A DNA stretch of 6,359 nt, from the NCBI RefSeq assembly GCF_030042015.1, contig NZ_JASIAL010000567.1:1-6359 (forward strand), written 5' to 3'. This DNA comes from Trebonia sp030042015 (lineage in GTDB: Bacteria; Actinomycetota; Actinomycetes; Streptosporangiales; Streptosporangiaceae). Below, in pieces: positions 1-5,066 of the stretch (the stretch's first letter is position 1; every line of letters starts with the position of its first letter). A program made the translations under genes and the position numbers. A model generated the notes under the pieces. It worked only from the letters and a program-made list of their open reading frames with translations. It was not told the DNA's origin and ran no database searches.

Positions 1-162
1 GCCGAGCACGCGCTCACCGAGGGGACCGACGCGCAGGCAGCCGCCTACGTCGAGGTCACCATCGGCGGGCGGGTCTTCTGGGGCGTCGGCATCGACACGA
101 ACACAGCGACCGCTTCCATGCGCGCGGTGCTGTCCGCCGTCAACCGTTCCCGCCGCACCTAG
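1..162 (+). CDS. leuA: 2-isopropylmalate synthase, C-terminal end (partial, 5' end outside window)
   Basis: Frame 1 is open from the first base and gives 53 residues before a TAG stop. The visible part matches the end of the LeuA C-terminal allosteric (LeuA dimer) domain: a strand with AAAYVEVTIGGRVFWGVGID, then a helix with ASMRAVLSAVNR, as in actinobacterial LeuA. The full enzyme condenses acetyl-CoA with 2-oxoisovalerate in the first committed step of leucine synthesis, in the cytoplasm. The C-terminal domain binds leucine for feedback inhibition. The catalytic barrel lies upstream of the window, so nothing can be said about its active site. A strong hairpin follows 19 bases after the stop, so the transcript probably ends there. 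The alternative is another LeuA-domain enzyme such as a citramalate or homocitrate synthase, but the GVGID...SAVNR ending and the neighbourhood favour leuA. Confidence 0.85.
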   Translation, partial: AEHALTEGTDAQAAAYVEVTIGGRVFWGVGIDTNTATASMRAVLSAVNRSRRT

Positions 163-181
163 TTCCGTCCCATTCCTTATC

Positions 182-221
182 CCGAACGGGCGGTGGCCGT
201 CTGCACCCACCGCCCGTTCGG
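182..221 (+). terminator. Probable leuA transcription terminator (hairpin without T-tract)
   Basis: Bases 182-196 and 207-221 are perfect reverse complements: a 15-bp stem (ccgaacgggcggtgg) with a 10-base loop. It starts 19 bases after the leuA stop. No T-run follows, which is common for actinobacterial terminators. Being symmetric, it could also act on transcripts from the other strand, but no minus-strand gene is seen here. Confidence 0.75.
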
Positions 222-231
222 CGTCTCCTCC

Positions 232-316
232 GGCCCGCCTCCCGCTCCGGCCCGCCTCCCGCTCCGGCCCGCCTCCCGCTCCGGCCCGCCTCCCGCTCCG
301 GCCCGCCTCCCGCTCA
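232..316. repeat. Tandem repeat, 17-bp unit, five copies
   Basis: The unit ggcccgcctcccgctcc occurs at 232-248, 249-265, 266-282 and 283-299 without a mismatch. A fifth copy at 300-316 differs only in its last base (A for C). The period of 17 is not a multiple of three, and no coding frame with gene-like features crosses it, so it is an intergenic minisatellite rather than a protein repeat. It lies directly after the putative leuA terminator. One strand is almost pure C/T apart from the ggcccg core, so it may arise and vary by replication slippage. No function can be assigned from the sequence. Confidence 0.95.
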
Positions 317-362
317 AGCCAACCCCACGCGCCGCTCCTGTATCGCGGGTCGGCACTTGCGG

Positions 363-414
363 ATGAGCGGGGATAGAAACCCACCCCATTCGGTGGTTTT
401 CTATCCCCGCTCAT
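363..414. repeat. Long perfect inverted repeat (hairpin) directly upstream of recO
   Basis: Arms 363-379 (atgagcggggatagaaa) and 398-414 are perfect 17-bp reverse complements. Inside them, after one C/T mismatch (380 against 397), ccacc at 381-385 pairs with ggtgg at 392-396 around a 6-base loop. The total is 22 paired positions. No T-run follows on either strand. It lies 9 bases before the ATG at 424 and 30 bases before the ATG at 445, so it would sit in the recO leader if transcription starts upstream. It could be a second terminator, a leader structure controlling recO, or a mobile or REP-like palindrome. The sequence alone does not decide between these. Confidence 0.85.
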
Positions 415-423
415 GAAAACAGC

Positions 424-1212
424 ATGGTTGACGCACGCGGGACAATGGAAAGCGTGCAGGGATACCGGGACGACGGGGTCGTGCTGCGGACGCAGAAGCT
501 GGGCGAGGCGGACCGCATCGTCACCCTGCTGTGCCGGCGCAGCGGGCGGGTGCGCGCGGTCGCCAAGGGGGTGCGCCGCACCAAGTCCAGGTTCGGCGCC
601 AGGCTCGAGCCGTTCACCCACGTCGACGTCATGCTCTACCCAGGCCGGTCGCTTGACGTGGTCACCCAGGCCGAGGTGATCCGGCCGTACGGCGCGCCGC
701 TGGTGGGCGACTACCCGCGGTACACCGCGGGCATCGCGATGCTGGAGACCGCCGAGCGCTTCACCCCGATGGAGAAGGAACCCGCGCTGCGCCAATTCCT
801 GCTGCTGATCGGCGGGCTGCGCGCGCTCGGCGAGACCGGGGAGGACCCGCGCGATCCGCGGCTGGTGCTCGACGCGTACCTGCTGCGGTCGCTGGCCGTC
901 GCCGGATACGCGCCCGCGCTCGGCGAGTGCGCCCGCTGCGGCGCCCGCCCGGGTGACGGCGACGGCACGCGGCTGGCGGCGTTCGCGCTCGCCGCGGGCG
1001 GCATGGTCTGCGGGTCGTGTCGGCCGCCGGGCGCCGCGTCGCCGAGCGCGCAGACGGTCGCGCTCATGCTCGCGCTGCTGCAGGGGGACTGGGACGGCGC
1101 CATGGGCAGCGAGCGCAGGCACCGGGTAGAGTGCAGTGGCCTGGTGGCCGCGTACCTGCAGTGGCACCTGGAGCACTCGATACGGTCGCTGCGTCACGTG
1201 GAGCGTGCTTGA
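424..1212 (+). CDS. recO: DNA repair protein RecO
   Basis: The 262-residue product is a RecO homologue, a recombination mediator that helps load RecA onto SSB-coated single-stranded DNA in the RecFOR pathway and anneals complementary strands. The N-terminal OB-fold part (about residues 14-90) has the typical actinobacterial YRDDGVVLRTQKLGEADRIV and AVAKGVRRTKSRFGARLEPF segments. A helical C-terminal domain follows, with a zinc-type Cys4 set: C169 and C172 (CARC), C196 and C199 (CGSC). The end, GLVAAYLQWHLEHSIRSLRHVER, is also typical. The start is uncertain. The ATG at 424 has no clear ribosome binding site. The in-frame ATG at 445 has a close ggga, and the GTG at 454 sits nearest to where most RecO proteins begin. 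The stop overlaps the uppS start. A long hairpin lies just upstream. Confidence 0.93.
   Translation: MVDARGTMESVQGYRDDGVVLRTQKLGEADRIVTLLCRRSGRVRAVAKGVRRTKSRFGARLEPFTHVDVMLYPGRSLDVVTQAEVIRPYGAPLVGDYPRYTAGIAMLETAERFTPMEKEPALRQFLLLIGGLRALGETGEDPRDPRLVLDAYLLRSLAVAGYAPALGECARCGARPGDGDGTRLAAFALAAGGMVCGSCRPPGAASPSAQTVALMLALLQGDWDGAMGSERRHRVECSGLVAAYLQWHLEHSIRSLRHVERA
1200..1203 (+). promoter_or_regulatory. Ribosome binding site for uppS (inside recO)
   Basis: GGAG lies 5 bases before TTG at 1209, inside the last codons of recO. It supports the TTG as the uppS start over the upstream open frame (open from at least 1017), which only shadows recO. Confidence 0.65.
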
Positions 1213-2024
1213 GCAAGACCTCGGAGGAGGCACGGCCGGTCCGGCCGCCAGACCCGCATCCCAGCGGCGCCCGTCCCCCCGCCATACCGCCTGAGCTGGT
1301 CCCCCGCCACGTCGCCCTGGTGATGGACGGCGACGGCCGGTGGGCCAAGCAGCGCGGGCTGCCCCGCACGGAAGGGCACAAGGAGGGCGAGTCCTCGCTG
1401 CTCGACGTGATCATGGGCGCCATCGAACTCGGCATCCCGTACCTGTCCGCGTACGCGTTCTCCACGGAGAACTGGCGCCGTCACCCCGACGAGGTCCGCT
1501 TCCTGATGGGGTTCAACCGCGACGTCATCCACCGCAGGCGCGACCTGCTCAACGAGATGGGCGTGCGGATCCGGTGGGCGGGCCGCAGGACCAGGCTGTG
1601 GCGCAGCGTGATCCGCGAGCTTGAGTACGCCGAGCAGCTGTCGGCAGGGAACACGGTGCTGACCCTGCAGTTCTGCGTCAACTACGGCGGGCGCGCGGAG
1701 ATCGCCGACGCCGCGGCCGCGATCGCCGCCGAGGTCGCCGCGGGCAAAATCCGCCCGGACAAGATCGATGAGCGCCTGTTCGCCCGCTACCTGGACGAGC
1801 CGGGTATCCCGGAGGTCGACCTTTTCGTGCGGTCGTCAGGTGAGCAGCGGCTGTCGAATTTCCTGCTCTGGCAGTCCGCCTACGCCGAACTTGTGTTCCT
1901 CGACACCCTCTGGCCCGACTTCGACCGCCGGCACCTGTGGCACGCCTGTGAGATTTACGCCGGGCGCGAGCGCCGGTACGGCGGCGCCGTCCCCAATGTC
2001 ATATCCGATTCCGGGGTAAGCTAG
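1209..2024 (+). CDS. uppS: Isoprenyl transferase (cis-prenyl diphosphate synthase, UppS type)
   Basis: The 271-residue cytosolic enzyme belongs to the cis-prenyltransferase family. It adds isopentenyl diphosphate units in Z configuration to make the long polyprenyl diphosphate that becomes the lipid carrier for cell-wall precursors. It is most like the actinobacterial undecaprenyl/decaprenyl diphosphate synthases. Landmarks, with E. coli UppS equivalents at an offset of 14, are D40 (D26), R44 (R30), H57 (H43), S85 in AFSTENW (S71), R208 and R214 in RSSGEQR (R194, R200) and E227 (E213). The odd residue is D42, where the family motif MDGNGRW has Asn (N28 in E. coli). The TTG start shares the four bases TTGA with the recO stop and has GGAG upstream, so translation is probably coupled to recO. 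The product chain length cannot be read from the sequence. Confidence 0.93.
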   Translation: MSKTSEEARPVRPPDPHPSGARPPAIPPELVPRHVALVMDGDGRWAKQRGLPRTEGHKEGESSLLDVIMGAIELGIPYLSAYAFSTENWRRHPDEVRFLMGFNRDVIHRRRDLLNEMGVRIRWAGRRTRLWRSVIRELEYAEQLSAGNTVLTLQFCVNYGGRAEIADAAAAIAAEVAAGKIRPDKIDERLFARYLDEPGIPEVDLFVRSSGEQRLSNFLLWQSAYAELVFLDTLWPDFDRRHLWHACEIYAGRERRYGGAVPNVISDSGVS

Positions 2025-2087
2025 CTCACCGATCCCGGGGACCGCGCCTGCCGCGCCCGCCGACCGCCAGCCGGATGGAGAAGCCCG

Positions 2088-3476
2088 ATGGCCCTACGCA
2101 GCGACCGTCTTGACGCCATTGTCAACCTGAGCAAGCGGCGCGGTTTCGTCTACCCGTCAAGCGAGATCTACGGCGGCCTGCGCGCCGCGTGGGACTACGG
2201 GCCGCTCGGCGTCGAGCTGAAGAACAACATCAAGCGCCAGTGGTGGCGCTACATGGTGCAAGAGCGCGACGACATTGTCGGCATCGACTCGTCGGTGATC
2301 CTGGCCCGCGAGGTCTGGGAGGCCAGCGGGCACGTGACGAACTTCGCCGACCCGCTCACCGAGTGCCAGTCGTGCCACAAGCGGTACCGCGCCGACGATC
2401 TCATCGAGGCCTATGAGGACAAGCACGGCCACGTTCCGCCCGGCGGCCTAGACGACATCGCCTGCCCGAACTGCGGCACCCGCGGCGCGTTCACCGAGCC
2501 GCGCATGTTCAACACGATGCTCCGCACGTACCTCGGCGCGGTCGAGGACACCTCAGGCCTCGCCTACCTGCGCCCGGAAACCGCGCAGGGCATCTTCATC
2601 AACTACAAGAACGTCATCACGACCTCGCGGCGCAAGCTGCCGTTCGGCATCGGCCAGATCGGCAAGTCGTTCAGGAACGAGATCACCCCGGGCAACTTCA
2701 TCTTCCGCACCAGGGAGTTCGAGCAGATGGAGATGGAGTTCTTCGTCCGCCCCGGCAGCGACGAGGAGTGGCACCAGTACTGGATCGACCAGCGGCTCGC
2801 CTGGTGGACCGGCCTCGGCGTCAGGCCGGAGAACCTGCGCCTGTACGAGCACCCGAAGGAGAAGCTGAGCCACTACTCCAAGCGGACCGTGGACATCGAG
2901 TACCGCTTCGACTTCGCCGGCTCCGAATGGGGCGAGCTCGAGGGGATCGCGAACCGCACCGACTTCGACCTGTCCACCCACCAGGAGAAGTCCGGCCAGG
3001 ACCTGAGCTACCTGGACCAGGAGACCGGCGAACGGTTCATCCCTTACGTCGTCGAGCCCGCGGCCGGCGCGGACCGCGGCGCGCTCGTGTTCCTGCTCGA
3101 CGCCTACGCCGAAGACGAGGCACCCGACGCCAAGGGCAACCCGGAGCGCCGCACCGTGCTGCGGCTCGACCCGCGGCTCGCGCCGGTCAAGGTCGCGGTG
3201 CTGCCGCTGTCCCGTAACGCCGACCTGTCGCCGAAGGCGCGCGACATCGCCGCGCTGCTGCGCAAGCGCTGGAACACCGACTTCGACGACGCCAGCGCGA
3301 TCGGCCGCCGCTACCGCCGCCAGGACGAGATCGGCACCCCGTACTGCGTCACGGTCGACTTCGAGTCCCTGGCGGACCAGGCCGTGACCGTGCGGGAGCG
3401 CGACTCGATGGCCCAGGTGCGCATCGGCGTCGATGCCCTGGCGGACTACCTCGCCGACCGCCTCCCCGTCTGGTAG
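2088..3476 (+). CDS. glyS: Glycyl-tRNA synthetase, single-chain (alpha2) class II type
   Basis: The 462-residue product charges tRNA-Gly with glycine in the cytoplasm. It is the eukaryote/archaea-like homodimeric form used by actinobacteria, and its length is normal for that form. In order: the N-terminal class II catalytic start (IVNLSKRRGFVYPSSEIYGG...WDYGPLG); a zinc-type insertion with C93/C96 (CQSC) and C126/C129 (CPNC); motif 2 with FRNE at 195-198, continuing into the FIFRTREFEQMEMEFF segment; the GIANRTDFDL segment; motif 3 with GADR ending at R330; and a C-terminal anticodon-binding domain from about residue 365 (APVKVAVLPLSRNADLSPKA) to the end. The ATG has GGAGAAG at 2077-2083. The 63-base gap from uppS shows no clear promoter or terminator, so the gene could be cotranscribed with recO-uppS. 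It converges with the minus-strand Uma2 remnant. Confidence 0.97.
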   Translation: MALRSDRLDAIVNLSKRRGFVYPSSEIYGGLRAAWDYGPLGVELKNNIKRQWWRYMVQERDDIVGIDSSVILAREVWEASGHVTNFADPLTECQSCHKRYRADDLIEAYEDKHGHVPPGGLDDIACPNCGTRGAFTEPRMFNTMLRTYLGAVEDTSGLAYLRPETAQGIFINYKNVITTSRRKLPFGIGQIGKSFRNEITPGNFIFRTREFEQMEMEFFVRPGSDEEWHQYWIDQRLAWWTGLGVRPENLRLYEHPKEKLSHYSKRTVDIEYRFDFAGSEWGELEGIANRTDFDLSTHQEKSGQDLSYLDQETGERFIPYVVEPAAGADRGALVFLLDAYAEDEAPDAKGNPERRTVLRLDPRLAPVKVAVLPLSRNADLSPKARDIAALLRKRWNTDFDDASAIGRRYRRQDEIGTPYCVTVDFESLADQAVTVRERDSMAQVRIGVDALADYLADRLPVW

Positions 3477-3522
3477 GCCCCGCTCAGCGAAGCGGCTCCG
3501 TGCTGAGCAATTGCGCGGGGGC
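3477..3522. terminator. Possible terminator hairpin between convergent glyS and Uma2 remnant
   Basis: gctcagc at 3482-3488 pairs perfectly with gctgagc at 3502-3508 across a 13-base loop. An outer gcccc at 3477-3481 can pair with ggggc at 3518-3522, with a 9-base bulge on one side. It begins one base after the glyS stop and overlaps the end of the Uma2 reading frame. The position suits a terminator, but the stem is short and there is no T-tract. Confidence 0.35.
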
Positions 3523-4019
3523 AAACGAAACCGGAAACGGCACCTGCGTGGTGAACATCTTCTCGTCGATCGCGTAGCCGGCCTGTTCGTACTTGCCGCC
3601 CAATAGCGGGAACGCGGTGATGTCCGGCTGTTCCACATCGGGGTTGACGATCCAATAAGACTCAATCCCGTACTGCTCGTAAACCGTCTTTTTCCGGGTG
3701 CGGTCGTAAAGCCTGGCGCGCCGAGAGGCCACCTCGACCGCTAGCAGAGGCGGCCTTGCCTCGAAGACTTCGGCCACCAGGAAGCCATCCGCGCGTACCA
3801 CGACGATGTCTGGTATCCGGTGCCGATACTCGCTCAAGTTGATGCCGGGACCGCTAAGGACAACGAACTCAGGGGTACGCGCGAACTTGAGGATGAGGTA
3901 GAGCCGCTGCACGGCCAATTAGTGATTGTGGTATGGCGCGGCGACACGACCAGCATCCCGTCATCGAGCTCGTACCTGTTGCCGTCGTCGGGCATGTTCT
4001 CCATGTCCTTGACGGTCAT
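3484..4019 (-). pseudogene. Uma2-family (DUF820) putative endonuclease, broken by a one-base frameshift
   Basis: Two minus-strand frames together make one Uma2 protein. From the ATG at 4019, 34 codons give MTVKDMENMPDDGNRYELDD and GMLVVSPRHTTITN, the typical Uma2 N-terminus. The homology then leaves this frame near 3918 and continues in another with LAVQRLYLILKF down to the stop at 3484 (144 codons if counted from the TTG at 3918). One missing T at aatt (about 3917-3920) explains the break. Restoring it gives 178 residues, the usual family length. Uma2 proteins have a PD-(D/E)XK nuclease-type fold. The second half keeps IPDIVVVR, the LLAVEV acid and DRTRKK lysine of that core, then YWIVNP. 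The family is abundant in actinobacteria and cyanobacteria and its physiological role is poorly known. GC is about 61% by hand count over 3481-4020, well below sampled blocks of its neighbours (about 77-78%), suggesting separate origin. A sequencing error is the alternative to a true pseudogene. Confidence 0.82.
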
Positions 4020-4026
4020 CGGCCGG

Positions 4027-4031
4027 TCCTC
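4027..4031 (-). promoter_or_regulatory. Ribosome binding site that fixes the Uma2 start
   Basis: On the minus strand GAGGA stands 7 bases before the ATG at 4019. This favours that ATG over the in-frame TTG at 4079, which would add a 20-residue leader without clear family resemblance. Confidence 0.6.
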
Positions 4032-4102
4032 GTGCGGCCACACGTCCGGCCAGTCCGGCGGCGCCTTGGCAGCGGTCAATACCTGGCATGATGCCCTGCC
4101 TG

Positions 4103-4978
4103 CTACATGAGGGCGGACATGACGGTGTCCAGCGCGGAGCCGGCGGCGGTTTCGTCGGCCCCGTTCGCCTCCGGGCCGCGCGCGTCGCCCCCGGCGCCGC
4201 CGGCGCCTCGTGCGGCGCGGTCGTAGATCTCGGCGGCGGCCTGGTGGAAGCCGGGCGGCAAGCCGGCCGCGGCCATCGACGCGGCGATCTCCTCCATCTC
4301 CGCGACCCAGCGCCAGCCCTTGGCCGCGGCCGCCGCGGCGGACCGCCCGGACTGCGCGCTCAGCGACGGCTGGGACATCGCCCATTCGCCGAGCAGCGTC
4401 TCCTCCACGCCCTCGGCGCGGGCCAGTGCCCGCGCCGCGAGCAGCAGCGCCCCGCTGCCCTTGGTCCAGGCGGCATAGGCCATCTTCACGGCCGACGCCG
4501 CGAACGGCTGGCCCTCGGCGATCCGCGCGTCCAGGGCTGACCCGCCGAACAGGGACCGCACCTCGCCGGCCCCGGCGCCGGACAGGTACAGCCGGGTGCG
4601 CCCGGCGACCTCGGGCGGCAGGCCGATGATCCCGCCGTCCACGTAGCTGGCCCCGCTCGCCTCGACGACCGACGCCACCCGCGCGGCCGTCGCCACCGAG
4701 ATCGCGTTCGCGTCCACGTAGCCGCCGCCGAACCCGGCGGCCGCGACCTGCCCCGCCACGTCGAGCGCCGCGTGCGGCGGGCAGATCGAGAAGATCACCG
4801 AGGACCGGGACACGAGGTCGGCGAGGCTGACGCCGGACAGCCCGGCGGCGAGCGCGCGGCCGGTGCTCGCCCGGCTTCGCCCGGCCGGGTCCCACAAGAC
4901 CTCGTGGCCGACCGAGACCAGGCAGCCGCCTACGGCGGCGCCCATCTCACCCGGATGCAGCAGCCCGATCGTGGCCAT
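4103..4978 (-). CDS. NAD(P)-dependent oxidoreductase, 6-phosphogluconate-dehydrogenase-like with DUF1932 C-terminal domain
   Basis: The 291-residue protein belongs to the beta-hydroxyacid dehydrogenase / imine-reductase-like superfamily. An N-terminal Rossmann fold (about 1-125) opens with IGLLHPGEMGAAVG (residues 4-17), a dinucleotide-binding loop, and continues with SICPPHAALDVA, YVDANAIS and YVDGGIIG (112-119). The helical C-terminal part has AVKMAYAAWTKGSGALLLA, in which K165 sits where the family's catalytic lysine usually is. RWVAEMEEIAASMAAAGLPPGFH (about 235-260) is characteristic of DUF1932. The last 35 or so residues are a Gly/Ala-rich tail unlike the compact domain. The substrate is unknown: a hydroxyacid, semialdehyde or imine are all possible. 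The ATG at 4978 is chosen over an in-frame start at 5020 because GGAGGGG lies 6 bases upstream and the protein then begins directly at the Rossmann strand. It lies 88 bases after the upstream minus-strand gene and 83 before the Uma2 remnant. Confidence 0.88.
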   Translation of the reverse strand: MATIGLLHPGEMGAAVGGCLVSVGHEVLWDPAGRSRASTGRALAAGLSGVSLADLVSRSSVIFSICPPHAALDVAGQVAAAGFGGGYVDANAISVATAARVASVVEASGASYVDGGIIGLPPEVAGRTRLYLSGAGAGEVRSLFGGSALDARIAEGQPFAASAVKMAYAAWTKGSGALLLAARALARAEGVEETLLGEWAMSQPSLSAQSGRSAAAAAAKGWRWVAEMEEIAASMAAAGLPPGFHQAAAEIYDRAARGAGGAGGDARGPEANGADETAAGSALDTVMSALM

Positions 4979-4984
4979 GCGCGT

Positions 4985-4991
4985 CCCCTCC
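4985..4991 (-). promoter_or_regulatory. Strong ribosome binding site for the DUF1932 oxidoreductase
   Basis: The minus strand reads GGAGGGG 6 bases before the ATG at 4978. This decides the start in favour of 4978 over the in-frame start at 5020. Confidence 0.75.
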
Positions 4992-4996
4992 AGCCC

Positions 4997-5018
4997 GGTG
5001 GGCGGTGTTCTGCCCACC
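4997..5018. other. Small inverted repeat between two minus-strand genes
   Basis: ggtgggc at 4997-5003 and gcccacc at 5012-5018 form a perfect 7-bp stem with an 8-base loop. It sits between the stop of the propeller-like gene (5067) and the ribosome binding site of the oxidoreductase. It could attenuate or end the upstream transcript. No T-run follows, and stems this short are frequent by chance in DNA of this GC content. Confidence 0.3.
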
Positions 5019-5066
5019 ATTGTGCCGGTTGCCCGGTGAAGCCGGACGGCCCGGGGCCAGCATCAC

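Noticed and set aside
163..423. CRISPR array suggested by regular repeats
   Set aside because: The 17-bp units are directly adjacent with no spacers, so this is a simple tandem repeat.
413..679. An 88-codon plus-strand frame starting in the hairpin arm
   Set aside because: It lies in a different frame from recO and has composition typical of a shadow frame (Arg/Ser/Gly/Cys-rich). No family is recognisable.
1017..1208. Upstream extension of the uppS frame to 1017
   Set aside because: It overlaps recO for nearly 200 bases and encodes an Arg/Ala-rich stretch with no family resemblance. The TTG at 1209 with GGAG fits the family length.
2025..2087. T-box, riboswitch or promoter in the glyS leader
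   Set aside because: The gap is only 63 bases, too short for a T-box, and I see no convincing -35/-10 pair. A 5-bp ccggg/cccgg pairing across 18 bases is within chance.
2553..3665. A 370-codon open frame on the minus strand antisense to glyS
   Set aside because: It mirrors the codon periodicity of glyS, is full of Arg/Val/Gly runs, has no recognisable domain and runs through the Uma2 gene. Such antisense frames are usual in DNA of this GC content.
3911..3925. Programmed ribosomal frameshift in the Uma2 gene
   Set aside because: The site (act aat tgg) has no slippery heptamer and I saw no obvious following pseudoknot. A plain one-base deletion is simpler.
3834..4895. A 353-codon minus-strand frame covering the oxidoreductase region and the Uma2 N-terminus
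   Set aside because: Over the oxidoreductase it is an out-of-frame Arg/Gly-rich shadow. Only its last part, from the ATG at 4019 to about 3918, is real coding sequence (Uma2).
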